From Fulvimarina pelagi HTCC2506 (GTDB lineage Bacteria > Pseudomonadota > Alphaproteobacteria > Rhizobiales > Rhizobiaceae): a stretch of 64,000 nucleotides of DNA. Numbering within the stretch: the first letter of the stretch is position 1; each line of letters starts with the position of its first letter. Below, piece by piece: positions 48,380 through 56,488 of this stretch. Under the pieces are notes generated by a model that saw nothing but the letters and a program-made list of their open reading frames with translations, was not told where the DNA came from and did not search any database. Made by a program: the position numbers and the translations under genes. The stretch spans positions 2,376,268 through 2,440,267 of the forward strand of contig NZ_DS022272.1 in the NCBI RefSeq assembly GCF_000153705.1. The letters are read 5' to 3'.

Positions 48380-48542
48380 GCAGGTGATAGAAGTGCTTCA
48401 CGCCACGCTGGAGGAGCACCTAGTTGCGATAAAACCGGCGCTGGGCGATTTCTTTTCTCCGAACGGTCCCTATGCAGCGCTTTGGCCCGACGATCATGAA
48501 GCCGTCCTCGCTAAGCCGGATCAGAACGCTAGCGAGCCATGT

Positions 48543-48600
48543 AGAAAAGAAAACGCGGCCCGAACGTCGAAACGCCGCAGACGAGCGATAAGGCCGCGTG
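48543..48600 (-). terminator. Terminator at the end of the sox operon
   Basis: On the minus strand, ACGCGGCC and GGCCGCGT form an 8-base perfect stem over a long, itself structured loop, followed by TTTTCTTTTC. It lies 11 bases after the soxD stop at 48611. Confidence 0.65.
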
Positions 48601-48610
48601 CTGCGCCAGG

Positions 48611-49354
48611 TCAGTCCACGCTGGAGTCGACTTCAGATTCTTCGCTGTTGGAATCAGGTGTCACATCGAGCACGCGGGCACGCATGGTGATCACGACCGG
48701 TTCCGGCTTGCAGTCGGACATGCACGGATCGGCATCGGCTCGGTAATGCCCTTCTTCAACACGATCGTCCGGCTCGAAGCCACCGGCATTCGGCATTTCG
48801 ATCTCGGTGAAATTGGCCTTGGAAAGCTCGAAATCCTCGTCCTCGACGATGAAATTGAGGAACAAAATGTAGGCCGTCAGCGCGTAGACTTCGTCGTCCG
48901 ACAGCGACTGGGCATTGCCGAACGGCATGGCGCGGTGGACGTAATCGTAGACTGTCGAGAGATAGGGCCAGTAGGAGCCGATCGTTTTCACCGGCCGCAT
49001 TGCCGTCAACGTGTCTTCGCCGCCGGACAGCGCCGGCCAGCGGTCGCGGCCCTCGCCGAAATCGCCATGGCAGATGGCACATTGGGCATTAAAGATCTCT
49101 TCGCCTTCGACGACCGTGCCGGAGCCTTCCGGCAGACCGTCGCCGTTCGGGCTGACATCGACATCCCAGGCGGCGATCTCTTCCTCTGTCGCCGGCCGGC
49201 CGAGGCCGAAGGAGGTTTCGGAAGCGGTCGCTTCCGCCGGGCTTGCAGAGCCTTCCGCCGCACCGCCATCGAAGGCCGCATTCGCGCCGAAAGCAAAGCC
49301 GGCGGCCAGAAGAAGGGCGAGGCCCGTCGAGGCGCGCTTAAGAGACTTCGACAT
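48611..49354 (-). CDS. soxD: Short monoheme SoxD-type cytochrome c
   Basis: This 247-residue periplasmic cytochrome is the electron-accepting partner of SoxC in sulfane dehydrogenase. A signal peptide ends near residue 26. A single heme motif, CAICH, is at 92-96, with GEGRDRWPALSGG next and a probable Met ligand at 143 (RAMPFGNAQSL). It is much shorter than the diheme SoxD of Paracoccus (about 380 residues). The region where a second heme domain would be has only CMSDC (211-215), without histidine. Its start overlaps the soxC stop by 17 bases. A single-heme sulfite dehydrogenase cytochrome is the main alternative. Confidence 0.8.
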   Translation of the reverse strand: MSKSLKRASTGLALLLAAGFAFGANAAFDGGAAEGSASPAEATASETSFGLGRPATEEEIAAWDVDVSPNGDGLPEGSGTVVEGEEIFNAQCAICHGDFGEGRDRWPALSGGEDTLTAMRPVKTIGSYWPYLSTVYDYVHRAMPFGNAQSLSDDEVYALTAYILFLNFIVEDEDFELSKANFTEIEMPNAGGFEPDDRVEEGHYRADADPCMSDCKPEPVVITMRARVLDVTPDSNSEESEVDSSVD

Positions 49355-50627
49355 TTTCGAGCCCTCCGTCGGATTTCAGGAGCCAGGTCTGGATGCCGTT
49401 GTTGTGGTAGATCGAGTTCTCGCCGCGCGCGGCGCGCAGATCGTTCTTGGTCGGCTGGACGAAGCCTTCCGAATCCACCGCGCGGGACTGGAGTAGCAGC
49501 TCCGAGCCGTCCCAATCGAAGTCGTAGTAGAAGCGGTGCGCCGCCTTGTCGAAGCTCGGCCCATCGATCCGCGCCTCCACCCAGTTGCGGCCGCCGTCGA
49601 GCGAGACATCGACTCGGCTGATCGTGCCGTTGCCCGACCAGGCAAGCCCGGTCAGCACGGTGCGGCCCTTGCCATGGGTAATCGGCGCCTGGGGACTCGG
49701 ATTGGTGATTACGGATTTGACGTCCATTGCCCAGGTGAACTTGCGGGCGACGCCGTTGGCGAGAAGATCGGTGTATTTCGAGGTTTCCTCGCGCTGCTCC
49801 CAGGGGGCATCGCCCACTTCGAGTCGTCGCAGCCACTTGATCCACATATTGCCTTCCCAGCCGGGCACGACGAGGCGAAGCGGATAACCCTGCTCGGGCC
49901 GCAACGCTTCGCCGTTCATCTTCCAGGCGACGAGGCAGTCGTCGAGGGCCTTCTCCATCGGGATCGAGCGGGTCATCGCGGAAGCGTCCGCGCCCTCGGC
50001 GAGGAGCCATTTGCCGGCCGTCTTCACGCCGGCTGCGTTCAGGACATTGCGCAAAGGCGTACCGGTATACATCACGCAGTGCACCATGCCGTGGGTGTAC
50101 TGGCAGCCGTTCAGCTGCGCCCCGCGCCATTCCATGCCGGAGTTGGCCGCGCATTCGAGGAAGTAGACCCGGTTCTCGCGCGGGAAGCGCTTCATGTCTT
50201 CCATGATGAAGACGAGCGGCTCGTCCACCATCCCATGAACCATCAGGCGATGGTCCTGCGGCGGGATCTCCGCGACGCCGCCATGGTGCCGCTCGAAGCA
50301 GAGGCCATTCGGCGTGATGATGCCGTCTAGCTCGTGGAGCGGCGTGAAGTTGACCGAGCTCGTCGCATCAGCCGTCAGCCAGGGCACGTTCCGCCGGACG
50401 ACATCCTTCTCGAACTGGGAGGGCATGCCATAAGGTGCAGCATCGACGCCCACGCCGAGGTACCGGTTCCAGTCTTGCAACTCCGTGATCTTGGGATCGC
50501 TTGTTTGGGCGATGGCGGTCCGCGAGGCCGCCAAACCGGTCAGCGCCGCGCCGCCCAGCGCGAATCCTCCTTTGAGGATGGCGCGACGCGAGCTGTCAGG
50601 CCCTCTCTCCTTCGTCCGATCTGCCAT
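49338..50627 (-). CDS. soxC: Sulfane dehydrogenase molybdenum subunit SoxC
   Basis: This 429-residue periplasmic molybdopterin enzyme oxidises the sulfane sulfur bound to SoxYZ. A Tat signal is present (SSRRAILKGGFALGGA, twin arginine at 14-15). The molybdenum-ligand cysteine is in YFLECAANSGMEWRGAQLNG (Cys159). WMQYTHGMVHC-like text, LRLVVPGWEGNMWIKWLRRL near 250-270 and the C-terminal dimerisation domain with TGLAWSGNGTISRVDVSLDG are complete. Its 3' end overlaps soxD by 17 bases. The start at 50627 has GGTGGAG upstream. Confidence 0.94.
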   Translation of the reverse strand: MADRTKERGPDSSRRAILKGGFALGGAALTGLAASRTAIAQTSDPKITELQDWNRYLGVGVDAAPYGMPSQFEKDVVRRNVPWLTADATSSVNFTPLHELDGIITPNGLCFERHHGGVAEIPPQDHRLMVHGMVDEPLVFIMEDMKRFPRENRVYFLECAANSGMEWRGAQLNGCQYTHGMVHCVMYTGTPLRNVLNAAGVKTAGKWLLAEGADASAMTRSIPMEKALDDCLVAWKMNGEALRPEQGYPLRLVVPGWEGNMWIKWLRRLEVGDAPWEQREETSKYTDLLANGVARKFTWAMDVKSVITNPSPQAPITHGKGRTVLTGLAWSGNGTISRVDVSLDGGRNWVEARIDGPSFDKAAHRFYYDFDWDGSELLLQSRAVDSEGFVQPTKNDLRAARGENSIYHNNGIQTWLLKSDGGLENVEVS

Positions 50628-50703
50628 CGCTCCACCCTTATAGATATAATCATTTATTTGAATGTATCAGGTCGAACGGGGTTTGGAAACGCTTTTTGGC
50701 GCG

Positions 50704-52398
50704 TTACCCAGCGACTTTCACGCTTCGATTTTCTGTGGGTTCGACTGTAGAGTGGGCCGCGAGATACTCTTCGCAGACCTCCCAGATCGGTGGACCTTCC
50801 GTGCCTTCGTTGACCGAGGCCCAACCAGCGACGACGTATTCGCGAGAGGGATCAACCGGCTCGCCGGTCGCGATTACCGTCATGTCGGAGATGCGCTCTC
50901 CGATCTTTTTGGTGGGATCGATGCCGTAACCCATGCCGCCGACGCGGACCATGTCGCCGCCCTGCTGGTAGTAAGGGTCTACGTTGAAGAGATTGTCGGC
51001 GACGTCCTCCAGAACCAGCTTCAGCATCTCGCCGGTCATCGTCGAGCGATAGGCCGCCGGATAGGTCATGGCGGTCGCGTTGTGAAGATCTTCCACCGTG
51101 ATGTCCGAGCCGGCCGGCAGGGAGGTTCCCCATCTGAAGCCCGGCGAGAGAGCGATCTCGGCCTCGCGCTGTTCGAGCAGGGCGTCGAGGATGAGGTCGT
51201 CCCAGGTGCCATTGAAATTGCCGCGCCGGAAGAGCAGACCCTCGGTCCGCCCGAGGACGCGTTTCAGTTCGTCCTCGTAGGGTGCCCTCACCTCTTCGAT
51301 CTTCGCAGCCATTTCCTGATCCGGCGTGATGACGTCGGAAAAGACCGGGGTCAGGCGATAGCGGAAATCCTTGAGCGAACCGCCCGACACGTCGAGATCG
51401 AGCCGGCTGACGAATTTGCCGTTCGAGCCGGACGCGATCAGCATGGTCTTGCCGACCATGACCGGCTCGGGCAGCGCATCATGGGTGTGACCAGTGAGGA
51501 TGATGTCGATGCCATCGACCTTCGCGGCGAGGCTGCGGTCGACGTCGAAACCGTTATGCGACAAGAGCACGACGAGATCGGCGCCGGCATCGCGGGCCTC
51601 GCCGACATGCCTTGCGATCTCCTCGTCGCGAATGCCGAAGGACCAGTCGGGAATGAGCCAGGACGGATTGGCGATGGGCGTGTAGGGAAAGGCCTGGCCG
51701 ATGACGGCGATCTTCGCGCCGCCGCGCTCGAACATCTTCCAGGCCTCGAAGGCCGGCTCGTCCCAGGTGTTGTCGAAGATGTTGGAGCCGAGGAACGGAA
51801 AATCGAGACTCTCGATCGCCTCATTCATGCGGTCGGTGCCGTAGGTGAACTCCCAATGGCCCGTCATCGCGTCGGGCTTCAGCAGCGCCATGGTCGAGAT
51901 CATGTCCTCGCCGGCGGTCTGGTTCGCCGTGTAGCTGCCCTGCCAGGTATCGCCGCCGTCAAGAAGGAGCACGTTGTTCTCGCCCCGTTCGGCGCGGGCG
52001 CGCTTGATGACGGTCGCGACCCGATCGAGACCGCCCATCCGACCATACTGCTTGGCGAGCGCGGAGAAATCTTCGGATGTCAGCGCGTAGGCCTCGGGCG
52101 TGCCGGGCTCGATGTCGTAGAGCTTCAGGAAGTCCTGCCCCGTGACGTGCGGCGGAAGTCCGGCCACCTCACCGACGCCAATATTCACGGCCGGCTCACG
52201 GAAATAGACCGGCTTCAACTGGGCGTGGATGTCGGTGACGTGGAACAGGGTCAGATTGCCGAAATTGGTCGTGCCGAGGAGATCGTCCTCGCTCATCGTC
52301 TGCTGGGCGCTCGCGCGCGACCAGCGGCCGGTGAGCGAGGCCCCGGTGATCGCCGAGAGCGCGACGGTCGCGGTCAGGAATTCGCGGCGGGAGAACAT
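50704..52398 (-). CDS. soxB: Thiosulfohydrolase SoxB
   Basis: This 564-residue periplasmic enzyme cuts sulfate from the S-thiosulfonate group on SoxYZ. It has a twin-arginine signal (FSRREFLTATVALSA). The dinuclear metal site motifs DIHAQ (56-60), GGDTWQGS (148-155), GHWEFTYG (180-187), SHNG (280-283) and GHTHD (303-307) are intact, and the 5'-nucleotidase-like C-terminal domain follows (about 380-560). It lies between soxA and soxC, with a repeat-rich 185-base gap before it. Confidence 0.95.
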   Translation of the reverse strand: MFSRREFLTATVALSAITGASLTGRWSRASAQQTMSEDDLLGTTNFGNLTLFHVTDIHAQLKPVYFREPAVNIGVGEVAGLPPHVTGQDFLKLYDIEPGTPEAYALTSEDFSALAKQYGRMGGLDRVATVIKRARAERGENNVLLLDGGDTWQGSYTANQTAGEDMISTMALLKPDAMTGHWEFTYGTDRMNEAIESLDFPFLGSNIFDNTWDEPAFEAWKMFERGGAKIAVIGQAFPYTPIANPSWLIPDWSFGIRDEEIARHVGEARDAGADLVVLLSHNGFDVDRSLAAKVDGIDIILTGHTHDALPEPVMVGKTMLIASGSNGKFVSRLDLDVSGGSLKDFRYRLTPVFSDVITPDQEMAAKIEEVRAPYEDELKRVLGRTEGLLFRRGNFNGTWDDLILDALLEQREAEIALSPGFRWGTSLPAGSDITVEDLHNATAMTYPAAYRSTMTGEMLKLVLEDVADNLFNVDPYYQQGGDMVRVGGMGYGIDPTKKIGERISDMTVIATGEPVDPSREYVVAGWASVNEGTEGPPIWEVCEEYLAAHSTVEPTENRSVKVAG

Positions 52399-52437
52399 GG
52401 CGGTTCCTCGGAATTGGCTGAGAACGCACCCTGGATG

Positions 52438-52465
52438 TCATCCTCGAGCTCCGTACCGAGGATGC
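52438..52465. repeat. Palindromic intergenic repeat, copy 1
   Basis: CATCCTCG and CGAGGATG form an 8-base inverted repeat around a 10-base centre. The 28-base unit matches copy 2 at 52537-52564 (opposite orientation) at 25 of 28 positions. Units of this TCATCCTCGGG type recur between genes in alphaproteobacterial genomes. Confidence 0.7.
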
Positions 52466-52536
52466 AAGGGTTTCGCGAATTGAGTTCGGCTTCAGCTACA
52501 GTGCGCGAAACGTCGGTTGCTCGGCACGCCGCATCG

Positions 52537-52564
52537 GGATCCTCGGGACGGAGCCCGAGGATGA
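52537..52564. repeat. Palindromic intergenic repeat, copy 2 (inverted)
   Basis: ATCCTCGGG and CCCGAGGAT form a 9-base perfect stem with the 6-base loop ACGGAG. It is the inverted counterpart of copy 1, separated by about 71 bases. It lies just after the soxA stop and could stabilise mRNA or reduce soxB expression relative to soxA. Confidence 0.7.
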
Positions 52565-52583
52565 CGAAAGTGTGGAGCCGGGC

Positions 52584-53450
52584 CTACTGCCGTACTGCAG
52601 GCGTCTCGACCGACAGGCCGCCGCCGCGCCAGGCCGTGTAGACCTCGAGTGCCATCAGTTCGTCGGAGAACGCGTCCGGGAATTCGGCGCGCGTATCGCG
52701 GATGCAGCCTCGGAACCGGTTGTGCAGTGAAACCAACGCGCCCTGTTTCAGGCGGTAGGTCGGGAAGCCGTTGGTGTTGCCCTGGCTGAGGTGATCGGCA
52801 CGGATGTAGCGGCCGTTGTTCTGCTCGTGGCAGGTGGCGCATGAAAGGTTGAGCTGGCCGGTTCGCAGGTAGTAGCGCTCCTTGCCCTCCTCCCACCAGC
52901 TCATCATGTCGCCTTCGGAAAGATCGATCTCGACCGGAATGCCAAGCGACTGGTTCTTGATGAACGCGGTCAGATCCTTCTGCGCATCCTCGTCGAACTT
53001 ATAGGCTTCGGCGCCCATCTTCTCTTCGCGATGTTTGTTGATGAAGAGTTCGATATTGATCGGCTTGCCGCTCGCTTCATCCCATTTGGGGTAGCTTGCG
53101 CCGACGCCCTTCAAGAATTCCGACGCATCCTCGTGACACGAAGCACAAGACTGACCGGCCTCGCCTTCGGCAGTGTTCCAGATTTCCTCGCCGCGCTCCA
53201 CGGCCAGCATGCCCGGATTTTCAAAGCTATCGGCTTCCATCGACCGCGTATCGGGCTCGCGGTAGAGCCAGCCGGATCTCACCTCGTCGAAGGGATGGCC
53301 TTCGGGCTCGGTCGGCGCCGGGGCGGTGGTGATGATCTCCTGGCCGTCGATCGTCAGCGCTTCGTCCACCGGATCGGCCAGAACGCGCGGGGCCAATGCG
53401 AGGGTCGTCAGCGTCACCACACCGGTGAGCAGGATTGCAGTCTTCTTCAT
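52584..53450 (-). CDS. soxA: SoxA diheme cytochrome c / L-cysteine S-thiosulfotransferase
   Basis: This 288-residue periplasmic protein joins SoxX to load thiosulfate onto SoxY. A signal peptide ends near residue 25. Two heme motifs, CASCH (102-106) and CATCH (204-208), mark the diheme type. The catalytic cysteine is Cys249 in HNRFRGCIRDTRAEF. The ATG at 53450 is chosen because it gives the signal peptide; the open frame extends far upstream without coding sense. It lies after soxZ, with a 76-base gap. Confidence 0.94.
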   Translation of the reverse strand: MKKTAILLTGVVTLTTLALAPRVLADPVDEALTIDGQEIITTAPAPTEPEGHPFDEVRSGWLYREPDTRSMEADSFENPGMLAVERGEEIWNTAEGEAGQSCASCHEDASEFLKGVGASYPKWDEASGKPINIELFINKHREEKMGAEAYKFDEDAQKDLTAFIKNQSLGIPVEIDLSEGDMMSWWEEGKERYYLRTGQLNLSCATCHEQNNGRYIRADHLSQGNTNGFPTYRLKQGALVSLHNRFRGCIRDTRAEFPDAFSDELMALEVYTAWRGGGLSVETPAVRQ

Positions 53451-53526
53451 GGCGTCCTCCCGATAGGTATCATGCGCGGCGTTCAGTTCCTCCTGCCAAA
53501 CGCCGCTGCATTGGTGCGAAGCTGGC

Positions 53527-53853
53527 TTAGCTGACCTCGATGTCCTTCTCTTCCGTGTAGGTCTCGCCGTTGTCATCCTGCCACGTGAACTTGAAGGTGC
53601 CACTTTCGGGAACCTTGGCATAGAACTCGAAATACGGATTGGACGAGATCGCCGGATCGAGTTGGCATTCGAAGACCTTCGTCCCGTTGAACTCGCAGGT
53701 GAAGTTGTTGATGATCTCGCGCGGGATGGTATTGCCATCCTTGTCTTTGCGCTGGCCGGATTCCATTTCGTGGCTGATCAGCGTCTTGATTGTGATGACC
53801 TCGCCGGCGGAGGCGGAACTCGGAACTTTGACGCGGATTCTTGGCGCTGCCAT
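53527..53853 (-). CDS. soxZ: SoxZ sulfur carrier partner
   Basis: This 108-residue immunoglobulin-like protein binds SoxY and shapes the carrier complex SoxYZ. MAAPRIRVKVPSSASAGEVI, KTLISHEMESGQRKD, FTCEFNGTKVFE and the C-terminal FTWQDDNGETYTEEKDI are typical of the family. It has no signal peptide and is exported with SoxY. It lies 90 bases downstream of soxY. Confidence 0.95.
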   Translation of the reverse strand: MAAPRIRVKVPSSASAGEVITIKTLISHEMESGQRKDKDGNTIPREIINNFTCEFNGTKVFECQLDPAISSNPYFEFYAKVPESGTFKFTWQDDNGETYTEEKDIEVS

Positions 53854-53943
53854 GTCGTTATCTCCTGGTGTGGTCGCTGCGAGCCGGCCATAAATTCGGC
53901 GAGCGATACGTCTGGTCTACTGAGGGTCGTCCGGATCGGGGCA

Positions 53944-54402
53944 TCAGCCGCCGCAGCCACCGATGGTGACCTTGACTTCCTTGCGATCGGAGTAGACCGA
54001 ACCGTCGCTCATCTTCGCGACCGCAACGACGTTCTGCGTTTTCGCTAGACGGATGCGCGTTGTCGCCTCGGCCCGACCGCTCAAGGGCGTGAAGAGGAAG
54101 GTCGCGACTTCTGGGTTCGGATTGCCCTCGGCCATTAGCGTGACGGACTCGACGAAGTCGTCGCCAGTCATCTCGCTTTCCACGGAAATCGATATCGGCA
54201 CGGTGTTGCCGTTCTCGGCGATTTCAGGCGCAGTCAGGGTAATCTTGCCGGACTGTGGCTCCTTGCCGCCAGTGAATTCGCTGATCGCCTTCTGCGCCTC
54301 TTCCGGTGTCGCATTCGCCGTCCGCGGGAGGTTCGCCGCGACCGCGAGCGTTCCGGCGCCAGCGGCGAGCGTGAAGAGCTTGCGTCTAGTCAGATGCGTC
54401 AC
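53944..54402 (-). CDS. soxY: SoxY sulfur carrier
   Basis: This 152-residue protein carries the sulfur intermediate on a C-terminal cysteine. The end GGCGG (Cys150) is the swinging arm. A twin-arginine-like signal is seen at the start (LTRRKLFTLAAGAG), then an Ig-like domain with SESEMTGDDFVESVTLMAEG-like text. Its ATG overlaps the soxX stop (ATGA), so the two are coupled. With SoxZ it forms the substrate carrier of the Sox pathway. Confidence 0.95.
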   Translation of the reverse strand: MTHLTRRKLFTLAAGAGTLAVAANLPRTANATPEEAQKAISEFTGGKEPQSGKITLTAPEIAENGNTVPISISVESEMTGDDFVESVTLMAEGNPNPEVATFLFTPLSGRAEATTRIRLAKTQNVVAVAKMSDGSVYSDRKEVKVTIGGCGG

Positions 54403-54863
54403 TGTGCTGACTCCTGTTCGAGCGTTGCGAGATAGGCGACGACGTCCTCGACCTGCTGAGCCGAGAGGATGGTCTCGCCCTTGCGGTCCTCGGCGACGTC
54501 GACGCCCACATCCAAAGTGTAGAAGCCCGGCATGATGGTGTCGGGTCCGAATATTTCTTTGGCGTTGACGATGATCGCGCGGAGCTGTCCTGGCTCCCAG
54601 CGGCTTGCGACACCATCCATCGAGGGGCCGACATTGCCCGGGAACTGCGCGTTCTCGATTTCCGAATTCTGGTGACAGGCGAGGCAGTTTCCAAGCCCCC
54701 TGTCGACGAAGACCTCGCGGCCCGCCTCGGGATCACCGGCCGATTTGGCGACGGGTTCACTGACGGCCATCCCGTCAAAGCTGACCTCGCCCGGCGCGAC
54801 TTCGGCCGCCAAGGCCGCAGTTGGAAGCGCCAGAATGAATGCGAGCGCGCTCAAGCGTTTCAT
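54399..54863 (-). CDS. soxX: SoxX cytochrome c
   Basis: This 154-residue periplasmic monoheme cytochrome is the partner of SoxA. A signal peptide ends at about residue 20. The heme motif CLACH is at 60-64, with the SoxX-type HQNSEIENAQFPGNVGPSMDG after it, and Met111 (DTIMPGFY) is the likely sixth ligand. It is the first gene of the soxXYZABCD unit. Its upstream region holds an operator-like element at 54950-54964. Confidence 0.94.
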   Translation of the reverse strand: MKRLSALAFILALPTAALAAEVAPGEVSFDGMAVSEPVAKSAGDPEAGREVFVDRGLGNCLACHQNSEIENAQFPGNVGPSMDGVASRWEPGQLRAIIVNAKEIFGPDTIMPGFYTLDVGVDVAEDRKGETILSAQQVEDVVAYLATLEQESAQ

Positions 54864-54943
54864 GAGTTCCCTTTCCTCCCTATGCCGACCTTGAGAAGCC
54901 GGTCTTTCTTGTCTTGGAACGAGTCTAGCTCACACCGCCGCGG

Positions 54944-54971
54944 ATATGCAAGTATGCTATTTTTCGCATAT
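54944..54971. promoter_or_regulatory. Candidate SoxR operator upstream of soxX (site A)
   Basis: AAGTATGCTATTTTT at 54950-54964 matches the elements at 48365 and 56473, and ATATGC...GCATAT (54944-54949 and 54966-54971) adds an outer inverted repeat. It lies 87 bases upstream of the soxX start, in an AT-rich patch. Repression by the ArsR-family regulator, released by sulfide or polysulfide, is the expected logic. Confidence 0.55.
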
Positions 54972-55026
54972 ATCATCCACGTCGACCAAATCCTGCATGG
55001 CGGCTGGCTTGACATGGCTATCGCGG

Positions 55027-55614
55027 TCACTGCGTCGGCGTGTCGATCGCACCGCTCTCTTCCAGTTTTCGCGCGTGATATTTCTGGAAGTGCTCGTCCG
55101 TTTCATAGCCCTTTTCGTTCACCCACTGAAACATGTGCAGAAAGGTTTGCTTGCCGAAGGCGCCGGGCATGGAGGCGACCGCAGCGTCGGCGACCGACCC
55201 GTCACCCTCTGGTGCTTCGTCCGGCATGAAGAGGATCGTCGGCGTGAAGACGACGCGCCATTTCCGGGCGGCTGTCTTCTCGGTCAGGGTTTCGCCGTCG
55301 AGATCGGTGACTTCCTCGTCGCCGAACATGTTGTACTGAACGACGGAAAAGTTCTCCTTCATGTAGCCCGCGATGTCCGGATCGGCGAGCAAGTCCTCGT
55401 GCATCTTCTTGCAGTAGATGCAGCCGCGCTGCTCGAAGACGATGGCAAGACGCTTGCCGTTCTCGGCCGCGGTCTCGATGTCCTCGGCGACGTCCTTGAA
55501 GGTCAAAGAGAACCAGTCCTGCTTGTGCAGGCCGTCGTCGCCAATTTTCGCGCCCAGCGCGTCGCCCGCGAGCGTCACCGCGACAAGCGCCGCGGACATG
55601 ATGGTCTTGAGCAT
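55027..55614 (-). CDS. soxW: SoxW thioredoxin-like protein
   Basis: This 195-residue periplasmic thioredoxin-fold protein has a signal peptide (about 21 residues) and the CxxC motif in EQRGCIYCKKMHEDLL (Cys65, Cys68). RVVFTPTILFMPD holds the cis-proline. SoxW-type proteins keep SoxY and other Sox cysteines reduced, with electrons from CcdA, whose gene ends 34 bases upstream. The ATG at 55614 has GAGG nine bases upstream; the frame could be extended to 55647 but without better support. Confidence 0.87.
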   Translation of the reverse strand: MLKTIMSAALVAVTLAGDALGAKIGDDGLHKQDWFSLTFKDVAEDIETAAENGKRLAIVFEQRGCIYCKKMHEDLLADPDIAGYMKENFSVVQYNMFGDEEVTDLDGETLTEKTAARKWRVVFTPTILFMPDEAPEGDGSVADAAVASMPGAFGKQTFLHMFQWVNEKGYETDEHFQKYHARKLEESGAIDTPTQ

Positions 55615-55648
55615 TCTACAATCCTCGCTTTTCCATAAGGGCCTCAAC

Positions 55649-56383
55649 CTACCCGATCGTCGCGAAAACCGGGAATGTCTCCAGAAGCCAGTAGGAGATC
55701 GTGGACATCTGGCCGGTCGCGAAAAGCGCTCCCGTGAAGACGAGCGCGCCGCCCATCACCTTTTCAACGGTCGCCATATGGTTGCGGAACCGCGAGGCCC
55801 AGTCGAGAAAGCGGGTCGCGAAGACCGCCGCGAGCATGAAGGGTATGCCGATTCCGAGGGAATAGGTGGCGAGCAGACCGGCGCCCCGCATCGCTGTCTC
55901 CTGGCTTCCGGCAATGAAAAGGATCGCCGCCAGCACCGGCCCGACGCAGGGCGTCCAACCAAAGGCGAACGCAAGACCCATGATGTAGGCTCCTAGGGGC
56001 CCTGCCGGCTTCGCGCCAATATTGAACCGGGCTTCACGGTAAAGCAGCGAAAGCCGGAAGACGCCGAGGAAATGCAAGCCCATCACGATGATGAGGATGC
56101 CTGCGAGAACCGAAAGCGTATCGAACCATTCGGCAATGGCCTGTCCGATGACGCTTGCCGTCGCGCCAAGCGCGATGAAGACCGTCGTGAAACCGACGAC
56201 GAAAGCAAAGGAGGACAAGACGATCCGCCGTGCGACCGCCGGATCAGCGCCCTGTTCGCGCACCTGGTCGAAGCTGATCCCGGCGAGATAGGCGAGATAG
56301 GGCGGCACGAGCGGCAGGACGCAGGGCGACACGAAGGACAACAGTCCGGCGAAAAACGCCGCGCCACATCCCACATCGAGCAT
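55649..56383 (-). CDS. ccdA: CcdA/SoxV thiol transporter
   Basis: This 244-residue inner-membrane protein has six membrane helices and transfers reductant from cytoplasmic thioredoxin to periplasmic partners. The two redox cysteines are in LSFVSPCVLPLVPPYLAYL near 22 and AFAFGWTPCVGPVLAAI near 146. It lies upstream of soxW with a 34-base gap, and divergent from soxS. It may also serve heme c assembly of SoxX, SoxA and SoxD. Confidence 0.92.
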   Translation of the reverse strand: MLDVGCGAAFFAGLLSFVSPCVLPLVPPYLAYLAGISFDQVREQGADPAVARRIVLSSFAFVVGFTTVFIALGATASVIGQAIAEWFDTLSVLAGILIIVMGLHFLGVFRLSLLYREARFNIGAKPAGPLGAYIMGLAFAFGWTPCVGPVLAAILFIAGSQETAMRGAGLLATYSLGIGIPFMLAAVFATRFLDWASRFRNHMATVEKVMGGALVFTGALFATGQMSTISYWLLETFPVFATIG

Positions 56384-56411
56384 ACCTACCTGATCTCCCC
56401 CGGCGGGCCGT

Positions 56412-56432
56412 CCCCTTGTGCTATCAAAGGGG
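56412..56432. other. Hairpin upstream of ccdA
   Basis: CCCCTT and AAGGGG form a 6-base stem around a 9-base loop, 29 bases upstream of the ccdA start. It could act in the mRNA leader; no function is shown. Confidence 0.3.
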
Positions 56433-56472
56433 AAGCGCGATATCCCCTATCGGGCCCACCCGATATTGATAT

Positions 56473-56488
56473 AAGAATGCATATGTTT
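56473..56488. promoter_or_regulatory. Candidate SoxR operator between ccdA and soxS (site B)
   Basis: AAGAATGC followed by ATATGTTT matches the elements at 48365 and 54950. It lies 90 bases upstream of ccdA and overlaps the soxS start codon(s) at 56477 and 56483. A protein bound here could block both directions. Confidence 0.5.

Noticed and set aside
50662-52641. 659-codon plus-strand open frame over soxB
   Set aside because: It is antisense to soxB, which has all metal motifs. High GC content makes long antisense frames common here.
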